DNA of 64,000 bases, from NCBI GenBank assembly GCA_017472925.1, contig JAFUNS010000029.1, forward strand, positions 1-64,000, given 5' to 3'. A program made the translations under genes and the position numbers. Positions within the stretch are counted from its first letter, which is position 1. Each line of letters starts with the position of its first letter. Shown piece by piece: positions 16,631-25,667 of this stretch. Source of the stretch: Bacteroides sp. Lineage in GTDB: Bacteria > Bacteroidota > Bacteroidia > Bacteroidales > Bacteroidaceae. A model generated the notes under the pieces. It saw only the letters and a list, made by a program, of their open reading frames with translations, did not search any database and was not told where the DNA came from.

Positions 16631-17925
16631 GACGTAATACAATAGATATTATCACTTTAGGTTGTTCTAAGAACTTGGTTGATTCAGAGAAATTGATGCG
16701 TCAACTGGAAGCCAATGGATATAAAGTGACTCATGATTCTTCCAACCCACAAGGGGAGATTGCGGTTATCAATACATGCGGTTTCATCGGTGATGCTAAA
16801 GAAGAATCCATCCAAATGATATTGGAATTTTGTGAAGCTAAAGAAGAAGGACGACTCAAGAAGTTATATGTAATGGGCTGTCTTTCTGAACGCTATCTAC
16901 AAGAACTTAAAGTGGAAATTCCACAAGTGGATAAATTCTATGGTAAGTTCAATTGGAACGAATTACTCGATGAATTGGGTAAAACTTATAAAACAGAACA
17001 TGCCATTGAACGAACACTGACAACTCCCAAACATTATGCTTATTTGAAGATTTCGGAAGGTTGTGACCGGAAATGTTCCTATTGTGCAATTCCCATCATA
17101 ACCGGAAAGCATGTTTCACGTCCTATTGAAGAGATTGTTGAAGAGGTTAAAATACTGGTATCCGAAGGAGTTAAGGAGTTTCAGATTATTGCTCAGGAAT
17201 TGACTTATTATGGAGTTGATTTATATAAGGCTCAGAAATTACCCGAATTAATCGAAAGAATAGCGGAAATACCTGGTGTAGAATGGATTCGATTACATTA
17301 TGCTTATCCGGCCCATTTTCCGGAAGATTTGTTCCGAGTGATGCGTGAGCATAAGAATGTATGTAAGTACATGGATATAGCTTTGCAACATATCAGTGAT
17401 AATATGTTGGGCAAGATGCGTCGCCATGTAACGAAAGCTGAAACTTATGATTTAATTGAGAAATTCAGAAAGGAAGTACCAGGTATTCATCTGAGAACCA
17501 CGTTGATGGTAGGACATCCGGGAGAAACAGAAGAGGATTTCGAAGAGTTGAAGGAATTTGTCAGAAAAGCCCGATTTGATCGAATGGGAGCGTTTGCTTA
17601 TTCAGAAGAAGAAGGTACTTATTCTGCCGAAGCTTACGAAGATAATATTCCTCATGATACCAAACAAAACCGTTTGGATGAGTTGATGGCTATTCAACAA
17701 GAGATTTCTACGGAATTAAGTCATGCAAAAATAGGACAAGAATATAAAGTGATTATAGATCGTAAAGAGGGCGATTATTACGTAGGAAGAACAGAATTTG
17801 ATTCACCCGAAGTAGATCCGGAGGTTTTAATCAAAGTAGAAGAAAAACGCCTGTTCATCGGACATTTTTATCGTGTTTTGATTATTGATGCTGATGATTT
17901 TGACCTTTATGGCAAAGTTCTTTGA
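16627..17925 (+). CDS. rimO: Ribosomal protein S12 methylthiotransferase RimO
   Basis: The 432-residue enzyme adds a methylthio group to an aspartate of S12. The N-terminal cluster cysteines are C13, C51 and C85; the radical-SAM triad is C146, C150 and C153 (CDRKCSYCAIP). A TRAM-like domain closes the protein. It overlaps ftsY by four bases. The next gene, HU, follows closely and may have its own promoter inside the rimO end. Confidence 0.95.
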   Translation: MRRNTIDIITLGCSKNLVDSEKLMRQLEANGYKVTHDSSNPQGEIAVINTCGFIGDAKEESIQMILEFCEAKEEGRLKKLYVMGCLSERYLQELKVEIPQVDKFYGKFNWNELLDELGKTYKTEHAIERTLTTPKHYAYLKISEGCDRKCSYCAIPIITGKHVSRPIEEIVEEVKILVSEGVKEFQIIAQELTYYGVDLYKAQKLPELIERIAEIPGVEWIRLHYAYPAHFPEDLFRVMREHKNVCKYMDIALQHISDNMLGKMRRHVTKAETYDLIEKFRKEVPGIHLRTTLMVGHPGETEEDFEELKEFVRKARFDRMGAFAYSEEEGTYSAEAYEDNIPHDTKQNRLDELMAIQQEISTELSHAKIGQEYKVIIDRKEGDYYVGRTEFDSPEVDPEVLIKVEEKRLFIGHFYRVLIIDADDFDLYGKVL

Positions 17926-17996
17926 GTTTTTGGATTAAATATTTGTTTTTTGTTTGTTTTTTCACTAATATCGCATCAAATTTAATACTTAACAAA

Positions 17997-18269
17997 TTGA
18001 ATAACAAAGAATTCATATCAGAGCTATCCAAGAGGATGGGCTATTCAAACAAAGATGCCACTCAGTTTGTATCTTCTGTTTTAAATGTTATGTCTCAAGA
18101 ATTACAAGATGGAAAGTCTGTTGTAATTCAAGGATTTGGTTCGTTTGATGTTAAAAAGAAGTTGGAACGAATATCTGTAAATCCTGTAACCCGCCAACGA
18201 ATGTTGATCCCCCCAAAATTGGTTTTGTCATATAAACCCAGTATAACCTTAAAAGAAAAGTTCAAATAA
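17997..18269 (+). CDS. HU-family DNA-binding protein (probable TTG start)
   Basis: The open frame reaches back to 17922, but its first 25 residues are a hydrophobic run unlike HU and overlap the rimO end. Starting at the TTG at 17997 gives a 90-residue protein (NNKEFISELSKRMGYSNKDA), the normal HU size. It keeps the dimer core and the DNA-binding arm GFGSFDVKKKLERISVNPVT. HU compacts the nucleoid by binding DNA without sequence specificity. The partner gene 14 bp downstream encodes a membrane-anchored HU fusion. Confidence 0.8.
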   Translation: MNNKEFISELSKRMGYSNKDATQFVSSVLNVMSQELQDGKSVVIQGFGSFDVKKKLERISVNPVTRQRMLIPPKLVLSYKPSITLKEKFK

Positions 18270-18283
18270 AATAGCCTTATATC

Positions 18284-19528
18284 ATGATAAATGAAAAAGT
18301 AACCATACAAGATCTTGCCAATCTGTTGTTTGAAAAGCATGGTATGAGTAAAAAAGATGCTGAGCTTTTCATAAAAGGCATGTTTGATTTGGTAGAAGAA
18401 GCTTTGGCTACCGAAAAATATGTCAAGATTAAAGGCTTGGGCGTATTTAAACTTACCGAAGTTGATAGCAGAGAAAGTATTGATGTAAATACTGGAGAGC
18501 GTATTGAAATTCAAGGACATACCAAAGTAAGTTTTACTCCGGATTCTGCATTGAAGGAATTGATAAACAAGCCATTCTCGCATTTTGAAACAGTTGTTCT
18601 TAATGAAGGTGTACAACTGGAAGATACAAAGGTTGAAACAGATGAGATTGTAAATGAGGTAGTTGAGCCGAATGTTATTGAAGAAGCTGTTATTACCAAG
18701 GTAGAAGAAGAATGCAACGCACCTGAAGAAGAATGCAACGCACCTGAAGAAGAATGTATTATACCAACTGAAGAAACAATTGTAGAAACTGTAGCTCCAG
18801 AAACAGAAGTTGTTAAAGAAGAAGTTGTTCCCGAATTGGAAACTCCAGCCCCTGTAGTGAATGTTGTCACAGAAGCTGATGATTCTCAAGAAGTGGATGA
18901 TAAGGTGGAAGATACTGAAACGGTAGAAATAACAGAATTGCCGGTTCCGGAAGAAACAATTAGCACAGAAGAAATTCCTGAAGAGAGTGTGCAGGAAGAG
19001 ACAAAAGCTACTGATGTAGTGGAAGAAGAACCGATTGTTTCACAACCTACACCAGACAAGACCAATAGAGGACTCGTTCTGATTACTATTCTCTTGATTC
19101 TAATTATCATAGGTGGAGCATACTGGTTATTCTTCCGTCCTGCAGATAATGGTGTAAAGGAAGAATTGATTGATAAAGAATCTATTGAAAAAATTGACAC
19201 AATAGTAAAAGAAGTTGTAAAAACTCAACCGATAGATACGGTTGTTGTTGAGAAAGCCGCAACACCTGAAGAAAAACAACCTACTGTTGTGAAATCGGAA
19301 GAGAAGGTCGCATCGCTATCTGATACTACGGCTTATGTCATTGTAGGAACAAAGACCATCCATACGTTGCAAAATGGAGAAACCATTATCAGAGTGGCAT
19401 TGAAATATTATGGAGCAAAGAATTTTTGGCCATATATAGCCAAACATAATGAGAAGACCATAAAAAATGCAAATAATGTCCCAGTAGGCACTAAATTGTT
19501 GATACCAGAACTCGCACCTAAAAAGTAG
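18284..19528 (+). CDS. HU-like domain joined to a membrane helix and periplasmic LysM domain
   Basis: The 414-residue protein combines parts seldom joined. An HU/IHF-type domain lies at about 1-95 (IQDLANLLFEKHGMSKKDAE, then KYVKIKGLGVFKLTEVD). A long acidic, Val/Glu-rich linker (about 110-260) includes two exact EEECNAP repeats. One membrane helix is at about 265-285 (LVLITILLILIIIGGAYWLF). A LysM-like end (about 355-410, TIHTLQNGETIIRVALKYYG, then NNVPVGTKLLIPE) should sit in the periplasm and bind peptidoglycan. This could tether the nucleoid to the envelope. Related proteins occur in Bacteroidetes; the tether role is inference. Confidence 0.75.
   Translation: MINEKVTIQDLANLLFEKHGMSKKDAELFIKGMFDLVEEALATEKYVKIKGLGVFKLTEVDSRESIDVNTGERIEIQGHTKVSFTPDSALKELINKPFSHFETVVLNEGVQLEDTKVETDEIVNEVVEPNVIEEAVITKVEEECNAPEEECNAPEEECIIPTEETIVETVAPETEVVKEEVVPELETPAPVVNVVTEADDSQEVDDKVEDTETVEITELPVPEETISTEEIPEESVQEETKATDVVEEEPIVSQPTPDKTNRGLVLITILLILIIIGGAYWLFFRPADNGVKEELIDKESIEKIDTIVKEVVKTQPIDTVVVEKAATPEEKQPTVVKSEEKVASLSDTTAYVIVGTKTIHTLQNGETIIRVALKYYGAKNFWPYIAKHNEKTIKNANNVPVGTKLLIPELAPKK
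18704..18756 (+). repeat. 21-base tandem repeat in the HU-LysM gene
   Basis: The unit GAAGAAGAATGCAACGCACCT occurs twice exactly (18704-18724, 18725-18745), then half a copy (18746-18756). It encodes EEECNAP and stays in frame, so copy number can vary without breaking the acidic linker. Confidence 0.85.
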
Positions 19529-19534
19529 AATATA

Positions 19535-19578
19535 GAAATGCCCATTCATCTGAAGATATGAGTGGGCATTTCAATTTT
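19535..19578 (+). terminator. Terminator after the HU-LysM gene
   Basis: GAAATGCCCATTCAT pairs with ATGAGTGGGCATTTC: a 15-bp stem with one G-T pair and an eight-base loop, then a short T-rich tail. Confidence 0.75.
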
Positions 19579-19686
19579 AAGATATAAAACTTTATCGTTT
19601 TTAAGTTCAAAATCATCTTTTTAAAGTTCTTTAGTTCTATAGGCGCAAAAAGTTACTTTGCGCTTTACTTTTTTAATAAAAAAATG

Positions 19687-19717
19687 TTGCCCCTGTTAAT
19701 TAATTGCCGTAATTTTG
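19687..19717 (+). promoter_or_regulatory. Promoter of the moxR-bat operon
   Basis: TTG at 19687-19689, 20 bases, then TAATTTTG at 19710-19717, lying about 70 bases before the moxR ATG. Upstream, a GCGCAAA/TTTGCGC inverted repeat spans about 19643-19663. Confidence 0.65.
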
Positions 19718-19785
19718 AAAGCTATAAACCAAAGGGGAAGAATCCCTTCGTATGATAAATAAAAATAACTAAATATAATCAAATT

Positions 19786-20781
19786 ATGGCAGAAGCAATT
19801 GACATTCGTGAATTGAACGAACGAATTGAAAGACAAAGCGCATTTGTGACAAACCTGATGGCAGGAATGGATCAGGTTATTGTTGGTCAGAAACATTTGG
19901 TAGAATCATTATTGATAGGTTTATTGTCAGATGGACATATCCTACTCGAAGGTGTTCCAGGATTGGCAAAGACATTGGCTATCAAAACACTTGCATCACT
20001 TATTGATGCTAAATACAGTAGAATCCAATTTACTCCAGACTTGTTGCCCGCCGACGTTATCGGTACTATGATTTATAGTCAGAAGGATGAACAGTTCATC
20101 GCCAAGCGTGGTCCTATCTTCGCTAACTTTGTATTGGCAGATGAAATCAACCGTGCTCCGGCTAAAGTACAGAGTGCTTTGCTCGAAGCCATGCAGGAAC
20201 GTCAGGTTACCTTGAGTAAGGAAACCTTTGAACTTCCCAAACCTTTCCTTGTAATGGCTACTCAGAACCCTATTGAACAAGAAGGAACTTATCCACTTCC
20301 AGAAGCACAGGTAGACCGTTTTATGTTGAAGGTGGTGATTGATTATCCTAAGTTGGAAGAAGAAAAGAAAATCATCCGTCAGAATATCAGTGGCGAAAAG
20401 ATTGAAGTCCGTCCTATCTTGAAGTCGGAAGACATCATCGAAGCTCGTAAAGTAGTTCGTCAAGTATATTTGGATGAAAAAATAGAACAATACATTGCCG
20501 ATATTGTATTTGCAACCCGTTATCCTGAAAAGTATGGTTTGAAAGAATTGAAGGATATGATTGGTTTCGGTGGATCACCTCGTGCTTCCATCAACTTGGC
20601 ATTAGCTGCCCGTAGTTATGCATTTATCAAGCGTCGTGGTTATGTGATTCCTGAAGATGTACGTGCTGTTGCTCATGATGTACTCCGTCATCGTATTGGA
20701 TTGACATACGAAGCCGAAGCCATGAATATGACTTCCGACGAAATTGTCAGCAAGATTCTCAATAGCGTAGAAGTGCCCTAA
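19786..20781 (+). CDS. MoxR-type AAA+ ATPase
   Basis: The 331-residue MoxR-family ATPase has Walker A GVPGLAKTLAIK near residue 52, Walker B LADEINRAPAKVQ near 117, sensor ATQNPIEQEGTYPLPEAQ and the arginine-finger VDRFMLK. MoxR ATPases act as chaperones for von Willebrand A domain proteins, which are encoded downstream (BatA, BatB). The gene heads the Bat operon and is followed by a 121-bp repeat-rich gap and a DUF58 gene. Confidence 0.95.
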   Translation: MAEAIDIRELNERIERQSAFVTNLMAGMDQVIVGQKHLVESLLIGLLSDGHILLEGVPGLAKTLAIKTLASLIDAKYSRIQFTPDLLPADVIGTMIYSQKDEQFIAKRGPIFANFVLADEINRAPAKVQSALLEAMQERQVTLSKETFELPKPFLVMATQNPIEQEGTYPLPEAQVDRFMLKVVIDYPKLEEEKKIIRQNISGEKIEVRPILKSEDIIEARKVVRQVYLDEKIEQYIADIVFATRYPEKYGLKELKDMIGFGGSPRASINLALAARSYAFIKRRGYVIPEDVRAVAHDVLRHRIGLTYEAEAMNMTSDEIVSKILNSVEVP

Positions 20782-20795
20782 TTATTAAGCCAATA

Positions 20796-20888
20796 AGCTA
20801 CGTTTAAAAGAAAACATCGTTTTCGATGGTATAAAACGATTACTTGCAAGGAAGAAAACGTCGTTTTCCTCCATTGAAAACATAGCTT
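20796..20888. repeat. Palindromic GAAAAC-NNN-GTTTTC repeat cluster, locus 1
   Basis: GAAAACATCGTTTTC (20810-20824) and GAAAACGTCGTTTTC (20853-20867) are each self-complementary around three bases, and the second extends to a nearly 10-bp stem. Outer arms (AAGCTACGTTT at 20796 and AAAACATAGCTT near 20877) also pair. Related sequences lie at 37237-37296 and 43110-43160, so this is a dispersed intergenic repeat rather than a terminator unique to moxR. Confidence 0.6.
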
Positions 20889-20902
20889 TTTAAAAAACGA
20901 GT

Positions 20903-21772
20903 ATGGAAACAAGTGATATATTAAAACGAGTTCGCCAAATTGAAATCAAAACCCGCGGACTTTCAAACAATATCTTTGCCGGCCAATATCATTCGGCTTT
21001 CAAAGGGAAAGGTATGTCGTTTTCGGAAGTTCGTGAGTATCAGTATGGTGATGACGTTCGTGATATTGACTGGAATGTTACCGCACGTTACAACAAGCCT
21101 TATGTAAAGGTATTTGAAGAAGAACGTGAACTGACGGTGATGCTCCTGATTGACGTATCTAATAGCTTGGATTTCGGTACGGTAAAGCAGATGAAAAAGG
21201 ATATGGTAACAGAAATAGCTGCTACACTGGCTTTTTCGGCCATTCAAAATAATGACAAGATTGGGGTAATCTTCTTTTCGGATAAGATTGAAAAATTCAT
21301 TCCTCCCAAGAAAGGTCGTAAACATATCCTGTACATCATCCGTGAATTGTTGGATTTTAAGCCCGAAAGTAAACGTACGGATATAAAGATGGCTGTAGAG
21401 TATCTGACAAATGTTATCAAGAAACGTTGTACCACATTTATGCTAAGCGATTTTATAGACGATAACGATTATCGGAATGCTTTGACTATAGCCAATCGTA
21501 AACATGATATTGTTGCTATACAAGTGTACGACCGTCGGTTGTCTGAACTACCCGATGTAGGATTGATGAAAGTACGCGATGCAGAAACCGGTCATGAGCA
21601 ATGGATTGATACTTCATCAGTCAAACTTCGGAATGCTCATCATGCCTGGTGGTTAGAACGTCAACAAGCACTGAACGAAACATTTACCAAGTGTAATGTT
21701 GACTCTGTATCTGTTCGTACAGATCAAGATTATGTAAAATCGTTGCTTAACTTATTTGCAAAAAGAAGCTGA
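20903..21772 (+). CDS. DUF58 domain protein of the Bat operon
   Basis: The 289-residue protein has the DUF58 core, FAGQYHSAFKGKGMSFSEVR, then YQYGDDVRDIDWNVTAR near residue 48. A vWA-like fold follows, with MLLIDVSNSLDFGT and a STMLSD-like strand. DUF58 genes nearly always follow moxR, and the pair is thought to work as a chaperone with its client. The stop and the next start overlap (TGATG), so translation is coupled with the following membrane protein. Confidence 0.9.
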   Translation: METSDILKRVRQIEIKTRGLSNNIFAGQYHSAFKGKGMSFSEVREYQYGDDVRDIDWNVTARYNKPYVKVFEEERELTVMLLIDVSNSLDFGTVKQMKKDMVTEIAATLAFSAIQNNDKIGVIFFSDKIEKFIPPKKGRKHILYIIRELLDFKPESKRTDIKMAVEYLTNVIKKRCTTFMLSDFIDDNDYRNALTIANRKHDIVAIQVYDRRLSELPDVGLMKVRDAETGHEQWIDTSSVKLRNAHHAWWLERQQALNETFTKCNVDSVSVRTDQDYVKSLLNLFAKRS

Positions 21773-22875
21773 TGAAAATAAATATGTTACATTGTTACAA
21801 ATGGCTGAAGACCTTCGTGCTTGGCGGATTGCTTGTCATGTCGGCTTCTCATGCCTACGGTCAGCAAGTTACCGTTGATGCAAGTATAGACTCTCTTCAA
21901 CTGCTTATTGGTGAACAAGCCAAGATTAAATTGGAAGTAAGTCTTGATGCCGATCGGAAATTGCAAATGCCTGTATTGCGTGATACAATCGTAAGGGGAG
22001 TGGAAGTACTCGATATTGCGAAGCCCGATACACAATTCTTGAATAATGGAAAGCGCATGCTTATCAATCAAGAATATACTGTAACTTCCTTTGATTCGGC
22101 ACTCTATTATCTTCCACCTTTCGAAGTGTTGGTAGATAATCAGCCATATCATTCCAAAGCATTGGCTTTGAAGGTATATTCTGTTCCTGTTGATACATTG
22201 AATCCTGATCAGTTCTTTGGTCCTAAAAGTATTCGAGAAGTATCCATTAAATGGGAAGATATTTCTACCATTTTCTGGTTTACCTTGTTGATGGTGGCTT
22301 TGGGAGGATTAGGATATTATCTGTATTTACGATTCAAGGATAATAAGCCCATTATCAGAAAGATAAAGGTTGAGCCCAAATTGCCTCCTCATACTCAAGC
22401 TTTGCAGGATATTGAACGCATCAAGGCCAATAAGAGTTTGCGTATGACAGATCCGAAGGGATATTATACCGAACTGACTGATGTGCTTCGTACTTATATG
22501 GCCGATCGATTCAATTTCAATGCTATGGAGATGACTTCGACTGAAATTATTGACCATTTGTTGGAAATAAAGGATAAAGAATCCATTCAAGAACTGAAGG
22601 TCTTGTTCCAAACTGCCGATTTGGTAAAGTTTGCCAAGCATGCTCCGTTGATGAATGAAAACGATATGAACCTTGTCAATGCGGTGGATTTCATCAATCA
22701 GACAAAAGTAGAACCCGATCCGAATGCAAAACCAGAACCCACCGAAATAACCATTGAAGAAAAACGTTCCAAACAAGGAAGAATGTTATTGTTGGGTAGT
22801 ATGGGAGTAATCGGAATCGTTATACTTATCTTACTTTTCCAAGTAGTGAAAGGTATATACAATCTTTGGTTTTAA
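21772..22875 (+). CDS. Bat operon membrane protein (BatD-like N-terminus)
   Basis: The 367-residue protein starts with a signal peptide (KTFVLGGLLVMSASHAYGQQ), then a beta-rich periplasmic domain (about 32-150). A transmembrane helix at about 166-185 (FWFTLLMVALGGLGYYLYL) leads to a cytoplasmic helical domain and a second membrane helix at the end (LLGSMGVIGIVILILLFQVV). It sits between DUF58 and batA, the place where Bacteroidales encode an extra BatD-like protein. I do not assign a Bat letter. Confidence 0.75.
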   Translation: MKINMLHCYKWLKTFVLGGLLVMSASHAYGQQVTVDASIDSLQLLIGEQAKIKLEVSLDADRKLQMPVLRDTIVRGVEVLDIAKPDTQFLNNGKRMLINQEYTVTSFDSALYYLPPFEVLVDNQPYHSKALALKVYSVPVDTLNPDQFFGPKSIREVSIKWEDISTIFWFTLLMVALGGLGYYLYLRFKDNKPIIRKIKVEPKLPPHTQALQDIERIKANKSLRMTDPKGYYTELTDVLRTYMADRFNFNAMEMTSTEIIDHLLEIKDKESIQELKVLFQTADLVKFAKHAPLMNENDMNLVNAVDFINQTKVEPDPNAKPEPTEITIEEKRSKQGRMLLLGSMGVIGIVILILLFQVVKGIYNLWF

Positions 22876-22893
22876 CCTATAAAGAGAATAGAA

Positions 22894-23892
22894 ATGATTT
22901 TTGCAAATATTGAATATCTATTTCTGCTAGTATTGCTCGTACCCTATATTCTTTGGTATGTAGTGAAGCGTAAGAAAACGGAACCAACATTGCAGGTTTC
23001 GACAACACGCATGTATTTGCAGGCTCCCAAAAGTTGGAAAATATATTTGCTACATGCTCCGTTTGTATTACGCGTAGTAGCTATAATTATGATTATTCTG
23101 GTATTGGCCCGTCCTCAAACTACAGATAACTGGCAGAATACAGAGATAGAAGGAATTGATATTATGTTGGCGGTAGACGTTTCTACCAGTATGTTGGCAG
23201 AAGACTTGAAACCCAATCGTTTGGAAGCTGCCAAGCAAGTGGCATCGGAGTTTATAAACGGACGTCCCAACGATAATATTGGTTTGACCATTTTCGCAGG
23301 TGAAAGTTTTACCCAATGTCCGTTAACGGTTGACCATACAGTGTTACTTAATCTATTTCAAGGAATCAAAGGTGATATTGCACAAAGAGGATTGATAGAA
23401 GATGGTACGGCAATTGGTATGGGTATTGCAAATGCTGTAACTCGTCTGAAAGATAGTAAAGCCAAATCCAAGGTGATTATTCTATTGACAGATGGTAGTA
23501 ACAATCGTGGAGATATTTCACCGTTGACTGCTGCCGAGATAGCCAAACAATTTGGAATTCGTGTTTATACTATTGGTGTAGGAACCAATGGTACAGCACC
23601 TTATCCTATGCAGACTTATGCCGGTGTGCAGTATGTGAATCTGCCTGTAGAAATTGATGAGAAGACTTTAACTGAAATTGCCGGTACCACAAATGGTAAT
23701 TATTTTCGTGCAACCAGTAACGACCGTTTGAAACAAGTCTATCAGGAAATAGACAAGTTGGAAAAGACCAAACTCAATGTCAAGGAATTCAGCAAGCGCG
23801 AAGAAGAATATGAAATCTTTGCATGGATAGCTTTCCTTTGCATTTTGCTTGAAGTCTTATTGCGTAATACAATATTAAAGAAAATACCTTAA
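22894..23892 (+). CDS. batA: BatA, von Willebrand A domain membrane protein
   Basis: The 332-residue protein has an N-terminal membrane anchor, then a vWA domain with an intact MIDAS (DVSTSM near residue 93, the later LLTDGSNNRG) and a C-terminal membrane helix. BatA belongs to the aerotolerance operon first described in Bacteroides fragilis. It binds metal and likely other Bat proteins in the periplasm or at the membrane. batB follows 12 bp downstream. Confidence 0.9.
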   Translation: MIFANIEYLFLLVLLVPYILWYVVKRKKTEPTLQVSTTRMYLQAPKSWKIYLLHAPFVLRVVAIIMIILVLARPQTTDNWQNTEIEGIDIMLAVDVSTSMLAEDLKPNRLEAAKQVASEFINGRPNDNIGLTIFAGESFTQCPLTVDHTVLLNLFQGIKGDIAQRGLIEDGTAIGMGIANAVTRLKDSKAKSKVIILLTDGSNNRGDISPLTAAEIAKQFGIRVYTIGVGTNGTAPYPMQTYAGVQYVNLPVEIDEKTLTEIAGTTNGNYFRATSNDRLKQVYQEIDKLEKTKLNVKEFSKREEEYEIFAWIAFLCILLEVLLRNTILKKIP

Positions 23893-23904
23893 AATAAAGA
23901 AGTT

Positions 23905-24927
23905 ATGTTTCGATTTGCAAATCCGGACTTTTTATATTTGCTTCTGATACTTCCTTTGTTGGTTGGATTATTCTTGTATGCCAACTACAAGCATCGCCAA
24001 CGTATACGAAAATATGGAGACCCTGCATTGTTGAAAGAACTGATGCCTACCATATCTAAATATCGACCGGATGTTAAGTTCTGGCTGACTTTTGCTGCCA
24101 TTGGTTTAATCATATTGATGTTGGCTCGTCCTCAATTTGGTTCTAAAATGGAAACCGTGAAACGAAGTGGGGTAGAAGCAGTTATTGCACTTGATATATC
24201 CAACTCCATGTTGGCCGAAGATGTGACTCCCAGTCGTTTAGAGAAAGCCAAGAAATTGATTTCCCGTTTGGTGGATACTTTTAATAATGATAAGGTGGGA
24301 TTAATCGTCTTTGCAGGTGAAGCTTTTACGCAATTGCCAATCACAAGTGATTATATCTCAGCAAAAATGTTTTTGGAAAGTATCAATCCATCATTGATAA
24401 CTACTCAAGGAACAGATGTTGGAGCGGCTATTCGTTTGGGAATGAAGAGTTTTACACCTAACGAAGGGGTAGGGCGCGCTATTATTGTGATAACTGATGG
24501 TGAGAATCACGAAGGTGGGGCTTTAGAGGCAGCAAAAGAAGCTGCAGAGAAGAATATGCAAGTATTTATATTGGGCATAGGTTCTCCTGATGGTTCTCCA
24601 ATACCTGTAGAAAGAGGTAGCAATGATTTTCGTCGCGATAAGGATGGAAATGTAATTGTGACTCGTTTGAATGAACAGATGTGTCAAGAGATTGCCAAGG
24701 CAGGAAATGGCCTTTATATTCGAGTAGATAATTCCAATTCTGCGGAAAAGATTTTGAATAATGAAATATCCAAGTTGGCGAAAGAAGATGTAGAGAGCCA
24801 GGTGTTTACAGAATTTGATGAACAATTTCAAGCTTTGGCATGGCTGGTATTGATTCTTCTTGTGATTGAAATGCTGATATTGGAACGTAAGAATCCTTTA
24901 TTCAAGAATGTGAGACTCTTTAAATAA
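23905..24927 (+). CDS. batB: BatB, von Willebrand A domain membrane protein
   Basis: This 340-residue relative of BatA has the same layout: helices at about 7-25 and 55-75, a vWA domain with MIDAS residues (LDISNSM near residue 96, VITDGENHEGG near 196), and a C-terminal helix. Similarity to BatA reflects an old duplication. MoxR upstream is the expected chaperone. The next gene (batC) starts four or ten bases after the stop. Confidence 0.9.
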   Translation: MFRFANPDFLYLLLILPLLVGLFLYANYKHRQRIRKYGDPALLKELMPTISKYRPDVKFWLTFAAIGLIILMLARPQFGSKMETVKRSGVEAVIALDISNSMLAEDVTPSRLEKAKKLISRLVDTFNNDKVGLIVFAGEAFTQLPITSDYISAKMFLESINPSLITTQGTDVGAAIRLGMKSFTPNEGVGRAIIVITDGENHEGGALEAAKEAAEKNMQVFILGIGSPDGSPIPVERGSNDFRRDKDGNVIVTRLNEQMCQEIAKAGNGLYIRVDNSNSAEKILNNEISKLAKEDVESQVFTEFDEQFQALAWLVLILLVIEMLILERKNPLFKNVRLFK

Positions 24928-24931
24928 TTGT

Positions 24932-25627
24932 ATGTATATGTCACAGAAAATCTATATATTACTATTGTTCATGTTCTCAATTGGGCATAATATGTTTGCA
25001 CAAAAGACGGACAGAGATTATTTGCGAAGTGGTAATAAGCTGTACAAGGATAGTTTGTTCATTAAAGCAGAAGTCGACTACCGGAAAGCCTTGGAAGTTA
25101 ATCCGCAGTCAACAGATGCTATGTATAATCTGGCTAATTCACTATTGATGCAACAAAAGGCTAATGAGGCTATGGAGCAATTTGAATCAGTATCAAAAAT
25201 TGAAAAAGATAAATCCAAATTAGCACAGATTTATCATAATATGGGAGTCATTCTGCATGTAAACAAACAATACCCACAATGTATTGAAGCCTATAAGGAA
25301 GCTTTGCGGAATAATCCTAAGGATGATGAAACACGCTATAATTTGGCTCTTGCGCAAAAGATGTTGAAGGATCAGCAACAACAAAATCAGGACCAACAAC
25401 AAGAACAGAAGCAGGAACAGAAGGAAGACCAGCAACAAGACCAACAAAAGGATCAGCAGAACCAGCAACAACAACAAAACCAACAACAGCAACAGAACAA
25501 GAATGAAATGTCTAAAGAAAATGCTCAGCAGTTGTTGAATGCGGTGATGCAAGATGAAAAGGACGTTCAAGAAAAAGTGAAGAAACAAATACAAATCCAA
25601 GGTAAGAAATTGGATAAAGACTGGTAA
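24932..25627 (+). CDS. batC: BatC, TPR protein with glutamine-rich tail
   Basis: The 231-residue protein has a signal peptide, about three TPR units (residues 30-145, for example DAMYNLANSLLMQQKANEAM), then a Gln-rich low-complexity stretch of about 45 residues. Bacteroides BatC is a periplasmic scaffold of the Bat complex. The second methionine (24938) is an alternative start. The CAA/CAG-rich tract is repetitive at DNA level and a likely site of length variation. Confidence 0.85.
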   Translation: MYMSQKIYILLLFMFSIGHNMFAQKTDRDYLRSGNKLYKDSLFIKAEVDYRKALEVNPQSTDAMYNLANSLLMQQKANEAMEQFESVSKIEKDKSKLAQIYHNMGVILHVNKQYPQCIEAYKEALRNNPKDDETRYNLALAQKMLKDQQQQNQDQQQEQKQEQKEDQQQDQQKDQQNQQQQQNQQQQQNKNEMSKENAQQLLNAVMQDEKDVQEKVKKQIQIQGKKLDKDW

Positions 25628-25667
25628 TTGTGTAATTTTGACGATTCAATTTAAATAAGATAATAAA

